Notes: generated by a model from the letters alone, not told the origin. Positions 28,418 to 37,389 are shown, counted from the stretch's first letter. The stretch is 64,000 bases of DNA from Candidatus Puniceispirillum sp. (GCA_016778895.1 JADHOR010000002.1:62001-126000); one strand, 5' to 3'. Numbers and translations: made by a program.

Positions 28418-28798
28418 CTAGGCGTCGCCGCCAACTTTGACAATTTCAGCTGGCGTATCATCAACCCACATCCGCTCCAGCCCATAGAATTCACGCACTT
28501 CTGGGCGGAAGATATGAACGATCACATCATTTGCATCCAGCAACACCCAATCGGCTTGCCGCAACCCCTCAAGGCCAAGAATATCGACCTTCTGTTGTTT
28601 TAGCTTAAATTCAAGATGTTCTGCCATGGCTGCAACTTGTCGGGATGAAGCACCTGACGCAACGACCATGTAATCGGCCATTGCGGACTTGCCTTGTAAT
28701 GGGATTGTCAGGATGTTTTCGGCTTTGTCGTCGTCAAGAGAGCTAGTGATCAAGCTTAGAATTTGGTCTGCATTTAAGGCAGTTTGCGCTTTAGAAAT
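28418..28798 (-). CDS. rsfS: ribosomal silencing factor RsfS, probable AUU start
   Basis: Binds ribosomal protein uL14 and blocks subunit joining when nutrients are short. The conserved core (SLDDDKAENILTIPLQGKS, ADYMVVASGASSRQVAAMAEHL, DWVLLDANDVIVHIFRPEVREFYGLERMW) is complete. No ATG, GTG or TTG gives a full-length N-terminus. A TTG at 28753 would remove the first family helix and has no ribosome site. Upstream the frame stays open through SKAQTALNADQILSLI to an ATT at 28796-28798, six bases after a perfect AGGAG. I therefore take AUU as the start, giving 126 residues, the normal family length. The alternative is a translation start at TTG with a shortened protein. Confidence 0.8.
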   Translation of the reverse strand: MSKAQTALNADQILSLITSSLDDDKAENILTIPLQGKSAMADYMVVASGASSRQVAAMAEHLEFKLKQQKVDILGLEGLRQADWVLLDANDVIVHIFRPEVREFYGLERMWVDDTPAEIVKVGGDA

Positions 28799-28852
28799 GG
28801 GTATCTCCTGTCAAAATGTTCAAGCCTCTTCTCTTACAGGCTTCGGGCGGAT

Positions 28853-29512
28853 TTAGGCATTTGCGCGCTGCGCTTGCTGCCGGATTTCCGTGGCCGAAGC
28901 CGCATGACGTTTTCCAGCTATAAAACACCAGCCCGGTAGCTTTAAATGTCTTGTCGTAATCGCGCGGCGCATTTCCCCAACCTGATACCGCCGCCCTAGC
29001 AACCACCGACCGGACGCTATAGCCCGTAGAGAATAGCTTGGACGGTCGATTACGGCAATGGGTAGCAGACGAATCAAGCCCTTATGCCGGTACCAGCGCG
29101 AAAACTGATCCAGATTATCCGCCCCCATGATCCAGACCAGGCGTGCAAGTGGCATAGTTTTTTTTATATAAATCAATGTATTATATGTGTAATTCTTTGG
29201 TAGGGCTGATTCGGGTGCCAGCACCCGCAAAAACGGATAGCCGCTAGCGATATCGCGGGCATAGGCCAGTCTTGTGGCAAGTGAGGCCATTCCGGCTGAA
29301 CTTTTTAGCGGATTCTGCGGGGTGACCAGCCACCATATCTGATCAAGCCCCAATGCCCGCCGCGCCTTTAGAGCGACATGAATATGACCCTCATGCGCCG
29401 GGTTGAACGAGCCCCCTACAAGACCAATTTTCAGGCGTGACCGGCTGTGAAACAGCGCTGGCACCTGGTGCGTATAACTAGCTGCGTGTTTGGCCATCGC
29501 CCCGAACAACAT
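28853..29512 (-). CDS. nadD: nicotinate-nucleotide adenylyltransferase
   Basis: Joins nicotinate mononucleotide and ATP to give deamido-NAD. 219 residues with the nucleotidyltransferase motif GLVGGSFNPAHEGHIHVAL, WIMGADNLDQFSRW, and a C-terminal SATEIRQQ in place of the usual SSTxIR. The start overlaps the end of proA by about 35 bases; a second ATG at 29497 would shorten the overlap. The first 27 residues precede the fold and look dispensable. Confidence 0.92.
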   Translation of the reverse strand: MLFGAMAKHAASYTHQVPALFHSRSRLKIGLVGGSFNPAHEGHIHVALKARRALGLDQIWWLVTPQNPLKSSAGMASLATRLAYARDIASGYPFLRVLAPESALPKNYTYNTLIYIKKTMPLARLVWIMGADNLDQFSRWYRHKGLIRLLPIAVIDRPSYSLRAIASGRWLLGRRYQVGEMRRAITTRHLKLPGWCFIAGKRHAASATEIRQQAQRANA

Positions 29513-30758
29513 ATTTGAAACTTGTCAATTGCGCCGCCCCAACCGGTCCGCGTGCGTGCAGCCGCCCGGTGGCAATGCCGATTTCAGCACCCATGCCAAA
29601 TTCGCCGCCATCGGCAAATTGGGTTGAGGCATTCTGCATGACAATGGCGCTGTCGACCTCGGCAAAGAATTGTTCCGCTGCTGCTGCTGACTGGGTAATA
29701 ATCGCATCGGTATGCGCTGATCCATATTTGCTGATATGGGCAATCGCGCCGTCAATATCGTCAACCACGGCAACCGATAGGATTGCATCCAGATATTCAG
29801 TGTAGAAATCGGTTTCGGTGGCTGGTGTCATTGATGGAACCAGCGCACAGGCCGCTGTATCGCCGCGAAGCGCGCATCCGGCCGCTGACAAATCAGCAGC
29901 AATATCAGCCAAAAGCTCGGCGGCAACCGCCTTGTCGATCAGCAGGGTTTCCGCCGCCCCGCAAATACCTGTTCGCCGCATTTTTGCATTCAGCATGATG
30001 TGCCGTGCCTTTTCCGGATCGGCATCGCTATGTACATAGACATGGCAAACACCTTCCAAATGGGCAAATACCGGCACGCGTGCCTCGGTCTGCACGCGCT
30101 CAACAAGCGAGCGGCCGCCACGCGGGATCACCACATCAATGCCGCCAACCGCACCAAGCATAGCGCCAACTGCCTGTCGGTCGGTTGTTGGCACCATCTG
30201 GACGGCATCACGCGGCAGGCCGGCCTGGTCGAGACCCTCAGCCATGATGCTGGCAAGCAGGCTTGCGGTAAGCTGGCTGTCGCTACCACCGCGCAGAATC
30301 GCCGCATTACCGGCGATAATACATAATCCGGCCGCATCAACCGTGACGTTCGGCCGCGATTCGTAAATAATGCCGATCACCCCGAGCGGGGTTGATATTC
30401 GTGTAATGTCCAACCCGCTTGGCTGTTGCCAGTGTGCCAGCTCACGGCCAATCGGATCAAGCAGCCGCGTCATCGCCTCAAGACCGGTTGCCATTGCCTC
30501 AACACGGCTATCATCAAGCGTTAAACGATCAACAAAGGCGCCGCTGATGCCGCTGGCCTTGGCGGCCGCCACATCTTTGCCATTGACCTCAATGATGGAT
30601 GTTTTTTGGGCGTGGATCAGCGTGGCGGCGGCCTGCAATGCCGCGCATCTAGTGGTAAAATCACTTTTGCCAATCACCGATTGGGCGGCGCGCGCACGGG
30701 TGACCATTATGTTGATCAGGGTGGTTGCGTCACCGGTTTTTCCTACTTTCTGTGCCAT
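29478..30758 (-). CDS. proA: gamma-glutamyl phosphate reductase
   Basis: Second step of proline synthesis: reduces glutamyl-5-phosphate to the semialdehyde with NADPH. 426 residues of the aldehyde dehydrogenase superfamily with PLGVIGIIYESRPNVT, LRGGSDS, the catalytic Cys in MRRTGICGAAETLL, and EFGMGAEIGIATGRLHARGP. AGGAAG precedes the ATG. proB lies just upstream, 67 bases away. Confidence 0.97.
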   Translation of the reverse strand: MAQKVGKTGDATTLINIMVTRARAAQSVIGKSDFTTRCAALQAAATLIHAQKTSIIEVNGKDVAAAKASGISGAFVDRLTLDDSRVEAMATGLEAMTRLLDPIGRELAHWQQPSGLDITRISTPLGVIGIIYESRPNVTVDAAGLCIIAGNAAILRGGSDSQLTASLLASIMAEGLDQAGLPRDAVQMVPTTDRQAVGAMLGAVGGIDVVIPRGGRSLVERVQTEARVPVFAHLEGVCHVYVHSDADPEKARHIMLNAKMRRTGICGAAETLLIDKAVAAELLADIAADLSAAGCALRGDTAACALVPSMTPATETDFYTEYLDAILSVAVVDDIDGAIAHISKYGSAHTDAIITQSAAAAEQFFAEVDSAIVMQNASTQFADGGEFGMGAEIGIATGRLHARGPVGAAQLTSFKYVVRGDGQTRS

Positions 30759-30825
30759 TTATCTTCCTGCTTTGAGCTTACTGGCTTTGGGTCTTGCTGC
30801 ATAAAGTATTCTGATCAATCAGGGT

Positions 30826-31983
30826 CTAACTATCACTGATAACAAGATTATCCGCATGAATCATCTCATCACGACCGCGATAGCCTAGCACGGTTTCGAT
30901 TTCATTGCTCTTATGACCCCTGATCGTCGCTGCATCGTCGCTGCCATAGCTGGAAAGGCCATGTCCTATTACTGTACCGGCGTTATTTTCAATCTCGATC
31001 AGATCACCGCGTTCAAACTGCCCGCGAACCGCGACGACACCGGCTGGAAGAAGTGATCGGCCGCCGCGCACAGCCTTGGCTGCGCCATCGTCAATGCGGA
31101 TCGTTCCCTTTGGTGTCAGGGCGCCGGCAATCCATTGTTTCCGAGCTGTATGTGGGGTCAGTGTGGCAGCGAAAATAGTGCAGTTGGCGCCAGCTTCAAG
31201 GCGTGATAATGGTGCCGGACTTTGCCCATTACAAATAATCATCTGACACCCGGCCGCGGTGGCGATTCGCGCCGCTTCCAGCTTGGTAATCATGCCGCCA
31301 GATGCGTATGATGCGTTGGCAGGGCCGGCCATTGCCATAATCTCGGGTGTGATCTGGGCAATCTGGGCAAGGTGGGTGGCTGTGTCATCGCTATTCGGGT
31401 TGGCCGTATAGAGCCCGTCAACATCGGATAAAAGCACTAGCAAATCTGCGCCAACCATCGCGGCAACCCGGGCAGCAAGCCGGTCATTGTCACCAAAGCG
31501 AATTTCGGCGGTCGCCACCGTATCATTTTCATTCACCACTGGCACCGCATTCAGCCCCAGCAACGCCATCATCGTCGAGCGGGCATTAAGATGCCTGCGC
31601 CGGGTTTCGGTATCATCGGGTGATAATAGTATCTGCGCCGTCTGTACCTGATGCGTGCCGAGTGCGTCCATCCATGCGTGCGCTAACAGCACTTGACCAG
31701 TTGCCGCCGCTGCTTGTTTTTCCTGTAGTTTCAATTTGCCGCCGGTGATTTTTAGCAGGCGCCGCCCAAGCGCAATCGCGCCACTTGAGACCACCACAAC
31801 ATCTTTTCCGGCCGCTTTCAGTCGTGCAATATCGCTGGCAATACCGGCAAGCCATGCTGTGTTGATGGCATTTTTTTCCTCATCGACAAGTAGTGAAGAC
31901 CCAACCTTGATGACGATGATCTTTGCCGTATCAAACACATTATTACTGGCAGCATTGTTAGCGGGTGGTGTTACGGTGACCAT
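30826..31983 (-). CDS. proB: glutamate 5-kinase
   Basis: First, feedback-regulated step of proline synthesis. 385 residues: an amino-acid kinase domain ([56 protein letters not shown]) and a C-terminal PUA domain from about residue 290. The first 20 residues are an extra low-complexity lead, and the ATG lies inside the end of obgE (13-base overlap), so it is translationally linked. Confidence 0.96.
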   Translation of the reverse strand: MVTVTPPANNAASNNVFDTAKIIVIKVGSSLLVDEEKNAINTAWLAGIASDIARLKAAGKDVVVVSSGAIALGRRLLKITGGKLKLQEKQAAAATGQVLLAHAWMDALGTHQVQTAQILLSPDDTETRRRHLNARSTMMALLGLNAVPVVNENDTVATAEIRFGDNDRLAARVAAMVGADLLVLLSDVDGLYTANPNSDDTATHLAQIAQITPEIMAMAGPANASYASGGMITKLEAARIATAAGCQMIICNGQSPAPLSRLEAGANCTIFAATLTPHTARKQWIAGALTPKGTIRIDDGAAKAVRGGRSLLPAGVVAVRGQFERGDLIEIENNAGTVIGHGLSSYGSDDAATIRGHKSNEIETVLGYRGRDEMIHADNLVISDS

Positions 31984-33005
31984 GGCACAGCCTCTTCGGG
32001 CTCCGTTTCCTTTGCCCGGCTTATTTCAATCACTTTGATTAACTGGCGCAACATTGTCGTCACGCCGTTTCCTGTCACCGATGACAGCGCCAGCACCTGC
32101 CCGGCGCCGGCATCTTGCAGCGCCTTGGCAAGGTCGGCTGCGTAATCTTCAGGCGTTGCATCCAATTTGGTTAGCCCGACAATTTCCGGCTTTTCATAAA
32201 GATCTCCGCCATAGGCCTTTAGCTCACGCCGCAACATCTTCCATGCGGCAACCGGATCTTCGCCTGTGGCGTCGATCAGATGCAACAGAATTCGGCAACG
32301 TTCAACATGGCCTAAAAACCGGTGACCAAGGCCAGCACCTTCATGCGCGCCTTCGATCAGCCCCGGAATATCGGCCATCACAAATTCCTTGCCATCAATA
32401 CCGACCACGCCGAGATTCGGATGAAGTGTGGTGAAGGGGTAATCGGCAATTTTTGGTCGCGCTGCCGAAACTGCGCTAAGGAACGTCGATTTGCCAGCAT
32501 TGGGCATCCCAAGAAGGCCTGCATCGGCAATCAATTTCAGCCGCAGCCAGACCCACATTTCCTGACCATCCTCGCCGGGCTGCGATTTGCGTGGTGCGCG
32601 ATTGGTCGATGATTTGAAGAAGGCATTGCCCTTGCCACCAGCCCCGCCTTTGGCAAGAATGATCGTCTGACCTTCATAAGTAAGATCGGCAAGGATCGTT
32701 TGCTGGTCATCTGACAGGATCTGTGTGCCAATTGGCAGCCGCATAACAACATCCTTGCCCGACGCCCCACTACGGTCGCGGCCAGCACCGGGTCGGCCTG
32801 ATTCGGCTTTGAAGTGCTGTTGATAGCGATAATCAATAAGCGTATTCAATCCATTGACCGCCATCGCCACAATATTACCACCGCGCCCGCCATCGCCGCC
32901 ATCTGGTCCGCCCAATGGCACATGCGCTTCACGCCGAAAGCTGATTGCTCCTGGCCCGCCATGCCCTGAACGGGTATAGATTTTTGCCTGATCGAGAAAT
33001 TTCAT
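31971..33005 (-). CDS. obgE: GTPase ObgE/CgtA
   Basis: Essential GTPase of late 50S ribosome assembly and stress control. 344 residues from [14 protein letters not shown]: a glycine-rich Obg fold (residues 1-158, with [13 protein letters not shown]) and a G domain with [11 protein letters not shown] (G1), [29 protein letters not shown] and GLTKLD. The variable C-terminal tail is short. An upstream in-frame extension of seven codons is rejected. Lies between rpmA and proB as usual. Confidence 0.97.
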   Translation of the reverse strand: MKFLDQAKIYTRSGHGGPGAISFRREAHVPLGGPDGGDGGRGGNIVAMAVNGLNTLIDYRYQQHFKAESGRPGAGRDRSGASGKDVVMRLPIGTQILSDDQQTILADLTYEGQTIILAKGGAGGKGNAFFKSSTNRAPRKSQPGEDGQEMWVWLRLKLIADAGLLGMPNAGKSTFLSAVSAARPKIADYPFTTLHPNLGVVGIDGKEFVMADIPGLIEGAHEGAGLGHRFLGHVERCRILLHLIDATGEDPVAAWKMLRRELKAYGGDLYEKPEIVGLTKLDATPEDYAADLAKALQDAGAGQVLALSSVTGNGVTTMLRQLIKVIEISRAKETEPEEAVPWSP

Positions 33006-33194
33006 TATGACGGTTCCGGTATTCAAAAACAGAGTTATTGCTGTGGCTGCACGGATGGTAACAGATGCAATGACAAAACTGTAGCTAGAGCTTGACTGTG
33101 TGATTTGTGAATTATTAAATTTGCGCTTTAGTGAATTTGGCGGCTCACATCGCTGATGGCGAATTCCTGCAAAGACAAGTGCAACAGATTAGAC

Positions 33195-33226
33195 ACATAA
33201 AAGGGGAACAACAATTGTTATCCCCC
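33195..33226 (-). terminator. terminator after rpmA
   Basis: Read on the minus strand, GGGG...CCCC arms (33226-33203) enclose a palindromic AACAATTGTT centre and are followed by TTTTATG. It lies about 70 bases beyond the rpmA stop and separates rplU-rpmA from obgE. Confidence 0.6.
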
Positions 33227-33293
33227 TTCAACTTTTGCGCGGTTGCCGGTAATGACCTGCCCCTCGCGCATCATTTATGCGACGCAAAAGACG

Positions 33294-33563
33294 CTATTCA
33301 GCAGCCTCGGCCATCGGTTCTACAACGACAAACATTTTGCCGCCTGATTTCTGCCGGAACGCTACCTTGCCTTCAATCAGTGCAAACAAGGTGTGGTCTT
33401 TGCCCATGCCAACATTCTGGCCAGCGTTAACCTTAGTTCCGCGCTGGCGAACAATGATGTTGCCGGCATGAACGCTTTCGCCGCCAAATTTCTTTACACC
33501 AAGTCTGCGGCCAGCCGAATCACGACCGTTTCTGGAACTACCGCCCGCTTTTTTATGTGCCAT
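33294..33563 (-). CDS. rpmA: 50S ribosomal protein L27
   Basis: 89 residues beginning [16 protein letters not shown], the conserved N-terminal tail that reaches the peptidyl-transferase centre, followed by [12 protein letters not shown] and [10 protein letters not shown]. There is no N-terminal cleavage extension of the Firmicutes type. The C-terminus ends in a short acidic tail. Second gene of rplU-rpmA. Confidence 0.98.
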   Translation of the reverse strand: MAHKKAGGSSRNGRDSAGRRLGVKKFGGESVHAGNIIVRQRGTKVNAGQNVGMGKDHTLFALIEGKVAFRQKSGGKMFVVVEPMAEAAE

Positions 33564-33614
33564 TTTCTACCAACCTTCTATCTGTTCACAGCCACTATTG
33601 CGGCATTAATCTTG

Positions 33615-34085
33615 TTAGTCTTTTTTCGCTGCTTTTTTTGCCGCTGGCTTTTTTGCGGCCGCGGCTTTCGGTGCAGCTTTCTTTGGCGCAGCCTTTTTTG
33701 CAGGCGCTTCGCCGGCCTCAACTTTCTTTGGCGCAGCTTTTGCAGCGGGCTTTGCTGTTTTCAGGCTTTTTGCATCTTCAGCGATGTCATTGATCTTCAA
33801 AAGGGTCAGATCCTGACGGTGGCCTTGTGTCCGGCGATGGTTTTTCCGGCGCTTGCGGCGAAAGATGATGATTTTCGGGCCCCGTGTCTGGCGCACAACA
33901 GTGGCGCTAACGCCAGCACCATCAACCAGCGGTGTGCCGATTGTCACCTTGTCGCCATCGCCAAGCATGACGATGTCGTTCAAAATGATCTGCTCGCCTT
34001 CCTCGGCGGACAGACGTTCCACCAGAATGGTGTCATCCTTTGAAACGCGATATTGTTTGCCACCGGTCTTCACCAAAGCGTACAT
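33615..34085 (-). CDS. rplU: 50S ribosomal protein L21 with long basic tail
   Basis: Binds 23S rRNA near L20. Residues 1-102 are a normal L21: MYALVKTGGKQYRVSKDD, the VKIGTPLVDGA-type loop, KIIIFRRKRRKNHRRTQGHRQ. From about residue 103 a further 54 residues follow, made almost only of Lys, Ala and Pro (repeated KKAAPK-type units). L21 is usually 101-104 residues, so the tail is an addition; Ala/Lys tails are known on L21 of some alphaproteobacteria. GGAAG lies before the ATG. Confidence 0.96.
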   Translation of the reverse strand: MYALVKTGGKQYRVSKDDTILVERLSAEEGEQIILNDIVMLGDGDKVTIGTPLVDGAGVSATVVRQTRGPKIIIFRRKRRKNHRRTQGHRQDLTLLKINDIAEDAKSLKTAKPAAKAAPKKVEAGEAPAKKAAPKKAAPKAAAAKKPAAKKAAKKD

Positions 34086-34201
34086 GGCGATCTTCCTTAC
34101 CTAAACAGTTTGATGTCATAAGCCTGCCTTTGCTTTGGCAGCCCGCTCATGTCATCGCAATCATCTCATCAGCTGTGGACGGAGTTTCCGGCCAGTCACT
34201 T

Positions 34202-34219
34202 TTCCCCAACTATGGGGAA
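34202..34219 (-). promoter_or_regulatory. hairpin in the rplU leader
   Basis: TTCCCC (34202-34207) and GGGGAA (34214-34219) form a six-bp stem in the 5' leader between the proposed promoter and rplU. Leaders of ribosomal protein genes often carry autoregulatory structures; a role here is inference. Confidence 0.3.
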
Positions 34220-34261
34220 GACGCGCCTCGACACCCATGTCGAAGCGCGACAGCGGGCTGG

Positions 34262-34289
34262 AATATACGCCTTGCCGCCTCGCTGTCAA
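34262..34289 (-). promoter_or_regulatory. sigma-70-type promoter for rplU-rpmA
   Basis: On the minus strand TTGACA (34289-34284) and TATATT (34267-34262) are 16 bases apart, a near-consensus promoter pointing at rplU. The leader would be about 170 bases. The remaining parts of the 34086-34441 gap show no gene. Confidence 0.65.
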
Positions 34290-34441
34290 GTATTCAGATG
34301 CTTTTATTCCCCTTTTACACCATAGTCTTGCGCCGCATCCTTGTAATGGGTTTTGGCGATCGGTTTTGGCCAGTCGTCACGGGTTTGCCATTGGCCTGCG
34401 ATGACTGGCGGTCCAGGTGGTTGCTGTCACCCTCTCTTGGG

Positions 34442-35662
34442 TCAGCCACCAGCAAACTGCCCGTTACGGCCCCGATCGTAGGGATTCTGCCCCATTTCGA
34501 GATGTAATCTGTTGCCATCCCACGGGTTTTGCGCCACCACCTCCATATCCAGCTCGATTCCAAGTCCCGGTGCGGTTGGCGGAATTATATAACCATCTTC
34601 CCAGTAAAGCGGGGTTTTTAGCAAATCGGCATGAAATCCGTCCATCTTCTTAATTGATTCGAGAATCAGGAAATTTGGGATCGAGGTGGCAAGCTGAATA
34701 TTCGCCGCCGCCACCACCGGCCCGCAATAAAGGTGGGGGGCGATCTGCGCATAATAGGGTTCAGCAATGGCGGCAATTTTTTTGCCTTCGAGAATGCCGC
34801 CAGCCCGTCCCAGATTGGGCTGCAGGATCGCTGCAGCGCCGCACTCAAGAACACGCGAAAACTCATATTTGCTGCACAACCGCTCGCCGGTTGCAATCGG
34901 AATCGAGGTGGCCTTTGCTACTTTTGCCATGGATTCGGGCATGTCTGGCGGGGTTGGCTCTTCAAACCACAGCGGATCAAACGCCTCAAGGCGCTTTGCC
35001 AGCCGGATTGCACCTGCCGGCGTGAACTGGCCATGTGTGCCAAACAAAAGATCGGCGCGATCGCCAACTGCGTCGCGAATATTGCGGCAAAAATCCTCGC
35101 ATTGACCGAGTGTTTGCAGATCGGGCTGGCGGCCATCAAACACCGTATATGGACCTGCTGGATCAAATTTTACCGCGGTAAAACCCTCATTTACATAGGC
35201 GGCGGCGGCTTCGGCGCTAGCGCTGGCATCATTATAAAAGCTGGCTGCATCCTGATCGGCGCGGGGGTAAAGATAGGTATAGGTGCGCAGCCGGTCATTT
35301 ACCTTGCCGCCAAGCAGATCATAAACTGGTCGGTCAAGTGCCTTGCCGATAATATCCCAGCAGGCCATTTCCAGACCGCTTGTAACACCTTGAACCGTCG
35401 GGTCGGGACGATGTGAGAATCCCGAACCGTGGGCGCGGCGCCAGAGTCGTTCAATCTCAAACGGGTTTTGATCTTCAAGATACCGGCCAAACATATCGGC
35501 AGCCATGATTGCCACGGTTTCGGGCGCAAAGCTGGCGGCATAAATTTCGCCATATCCACGAATCCCGCAACTGGTTTGCAAAATCACAAAAATAAAATAA
35601 CGGCCACCAAAGCTGGGTGGTGGCGTTTTGACGATATGGGTTTCGACTGTTTGAAGTTTCAT
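34442..35662 (-). CDS. mandelate racemase/muconate lactonizing enzyme family dehydratase
   Basis: Enolase-superfamily enzyme, probably a sugar-acid dehydratase. 406 residues from MKLQTVETHIVK; a 46-codon upstream extension is non-homologous. The N-terminal capping domain is followed by a barrel with AVKFDPAG (Lys165), FGTHGQ (207-212), WFEEP (Glu234/235), ATGERL (Glu260), LQPNLGRAGGI and HLYCGP (His310, the likely base). The KFDP pattern and His base recall the gluconate/galactonate dehydratase group. The first metal-ligand position falls in THGQ instead of a clear Asp. Substrate is unknown. The gene stands alone, with no transporter or sugar-acid genes near. Confidence 0.8.
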   Translation of the reverse strand: MKLQTVETHIVKTPPPSFGGRYFIFVILQTSCGIRGYGEIYAASFAPETVAIMAADMFGRYLEDQNPFEIERLWRRAHGSGFSHRPDPTVQGVTSGLEMACWDIIGKALDRPVYDLLGGKVNDRLRTYTYLYPRADQDAASFYNDASASAEAAAAYVNEGFTAVKFDPAGPYTVFDGRQPDLQTLGQCEDFCRNIRDAVGDRADLLFGTHGQFTPAGAIRLAKRLEAFDPLWFEEPTPPDMPESMAKVAKATSIPIATGERLCSKYEFSRVLECGAAAILQPNLGRAGGILEGKKIAAIAEPYYAQIAPHLYCGPVVAAANIQLATSIPNFLILESIKKMDGFHADLLKTPLYWEDGYIIPPTAPGLGIELDMEVVAQNPWDGNRLHLEMGQNPYDRGRNGQFAGG

Positions 35663-35943
35663 AAATCCAATCCGGCTTGTAAGGCCGGCAAGAGACCGGC
35701 TTGGTAAAAGCATCATATGGTGATTAATTGCTGGCAAGAAAAAACCTTCATCGCGGTTTGGATTAAGACCCTTTTTAAGCCACCGCGGAAAGCTTGACAA
35801 AAAATACCAGTGGCTCGCTTGATAGTTAATAATTACCTTTCGCCAGTATCCTTTTACCAGTAACAGTTTTTGGCGTTATCCGCAGCGATGGTTAGAGAGC
35901 GCTCATGCCGAATGGACATTCAACCTTAACAAAGGAGGCGAAT
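35663..35943. other. intergenic, no gene seen
   Basis: No coding signal on either strand. TTGACA at about 35793-35798 could be a -35 box on the plus strand, but no well-spaced -10 box follows. Three GCCGG copies lie just ahead of the dehydratase start (about 35673-35701). Confidence 0.5.
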
Positions 35944-35988
35944 ATGCGATCCAAACATTCTGATCTGAGGATCGCTTTTTATAATTAG
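35944..35988 (+). other. 14-codon ORF with strong ribosome site overlapping a terminator-like hairpin
   Basis: A perfect AAAGGAGG (35931-35938) is placed six bases ahead of an ATG that opens only 14 codons (MRSKHSDLRIAFYN) before TAG. The same bases form a seven-bp stem GCGATCC/GGATCGC (35946-35952 with 35969-35975) followed by TTTTT. This could be a leader peptide with attenuator, or the 5' stump of a lost gene ahead of the DM13 remnant. Confidence 0.4.
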
Positions 35989-35993
35989 CTAGC

Positions 35994-36233
35994 TTGGTGC
36001 AAAGCCATGGCACGGCATTCGTTGCCATCAAATCAGCGAAACGACAGATAGGACCTGTGAAAACCTTTGAAAATTTCGCGCTGGATTTGCCAGTAGGCAT
36101 TGATCTTGATGAATATCAGGCGGTAGTTATTTGGTGCGAGGCGTTTCAACAGTTTATCACCGCAGCACAGCTGGAAAATTGGCCAGTTTGCTTTTATGCT
36201 TTGAAGATAGGCCCAGTAATTTTCGAGTATTGA
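35994..36233 (+). pseudogene. remnant of a DM13-domain protein
   Basis: The reading frame encodes FALDLPVGIDLDEYQAVVIWCEAFQQFITAAQL, which fits the second half of DM13 domains (a ...D..Y..VVIWC..F...F..A.L pattern with a conserved Cys, found in electron-transfer-related and adhesion proteins). The first half of the domain, any signal peptide and an ATG are missing, and a stop lies just upstream at 35982. The last 20 codons no longer match. I read it as a truncated relic. Confidence 0.55.
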
Positions 36234-36311
36234 TGTGTTTGGGTAATAGTATATTAGATGTTCATAGAACCTCACCAGATCTCGAAGAATTAATGTAAAA
36301 AGGATCATTCA

Positions 36312-37289
36312 GTGCTGGCGCAGTTAAAGCAGGTAAAGATTCCAGCCGCAGATGCGCTTGGTCTTAATGATGTTATGGCAATTTATCAGGCGTTGCAGCC
36401 GCTCATGCCGGTGCCGCAAACCGGCGGTTGCCGGCTAGCGACACGGCTGCTCGATATTTTAGCTGAATTCGATGGACTGGTTCTGGATGGCTATGGGGTG
36501 ATCAATATCGGTGACGGCCCGATTGACGGCATTGCTGAATTGTTCGATGCGGCGGCCAGCATGGCAAAGCCGGTGCTTGTTCTGACCAATGGCGCCAGCT
36601 TTTCATCGGCGCGTGCCTTTGCCAAATATCAGCAATGGCAACTTCCCATCGCAAGAGATGATGTTTTGTCCAGCCGTGATGCGCTTATGGCCGCGTTTGC
36701 TGACCCTTCTCAAACGCCATTGTCGCAGGAACGGGTGGTTGGTGTTTTTGGGCACAATCTTGAGCCGCTTGTTGGTGATCAGGTGATTTTCTATGGCTGC
36801 GATGTTGATTTCTGGCAGCGGGCTGAAGCCCTTGTCTTTTTAGGTGCAATTGATTGGGATGAAGCGGACCAGGCAGCGTTTGAGACGGCCATGCTGACCC
36901 ATCCGCGGCCGTTATATGTGGCTAATCCCGATGTGATCGCACCACAGCCAAATGATCGGTTTTCAGCCGAGCCCGGTTATTGGACAGCGCGAATGATGCA
37001 ACAGGCGGCAAAACAAGGGATATCGGTTGAAGTCAACTGGTACGGCAAGCCGTATCGACCTGCCTTTGATATGGTAATGGCAGTTATGAAAGTGCGGCTT
37101 GGCGGTAATTTCGATCCCAAACGCATTGCCATGGTCGGCGATAGTTTGCATACTGACATTCTTGGCGGCAGTAGCGCTGGTATGACAACCGTCCTGATCA
37201 CCGATCACGGATTATTCAGAAGCGCTAGCGCGCTGGCCTATTGTGATGCTTGTGGCATTCGCCCTGACTGGCTGGTGAACTCGATCTAA
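36312..37289 (+). CDS. HAD superfamily subfamily IIA hydrolase-like protein
   Basis: 325 residues of the NagD/IIA type of haloacid dehalogenase fold. Motif I reads FDGLVLDGYGVINIGDGPI, so the nucleophile Asp is kept but the second Asp of the usual DxD is Tyr. Motif II is LTNGAS, the lysine motif is in YGKPYRPAF, and motif III is AMVGDSLHTDILGGSSAGM. The variant motif I is shared in kind by the alphaproteobacterial TIGR01459-like group (which has Trp). Start GTG at 36312 after AAAAAGGA. Substrate unknown; the residue change could reduce turnover. Confidence 0.82.
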   Translation: MLAQLKQVKIPAADALGLNDVMAIYQALQPLMPVPQTGGCRLATRLLDILAEFDGLVLDGYGVINIGDGPIDGIAELFDAAASMAKPVLVLTNGASFSSARAFAKYQQWQLPIARDDVLSSRDALMAAFADPSQTPLSQERVVGVFGHNLEPLVGDQVIFYGCDVDFWQRAEALVFLGAIDWDEADQAAFETAMLTHPRPLYVANPDVIAPQPNDRFSAEPGYWTARMMQQAAKQGISVEVNWYGKPYRPAFDMVMAVMKVRLGGNFDPKRIAMVGDSLHTDILGGSSAGMTTVLITDHGLFRSASALAYCDACGIRPDWLVNSI

Positions 37290-37389
37290 CGGCGCATCAT
37301 CGTGCGGCTGGTTTCGAGATCCAGGGTGCGTGAACTTTAACGCAGGCAGACTTAAAAAATTAAGGGAGTTACGGCTCCAAGGATAGGTT

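Noticed and set aside
33393-34043. 216-codon plus-strand frame over rpmA and rplU
   Set aside because: Antisense to two ribosomal protein genes; its hydrophobic Phe/Leu/Cys-rich product is the complement of the Lys/Ala tail.
34733-35416. 227-codon plus-strand frame
   Set aside because: Antisense shadow of the enolase-superfamily gene, with no start signal and no domain.
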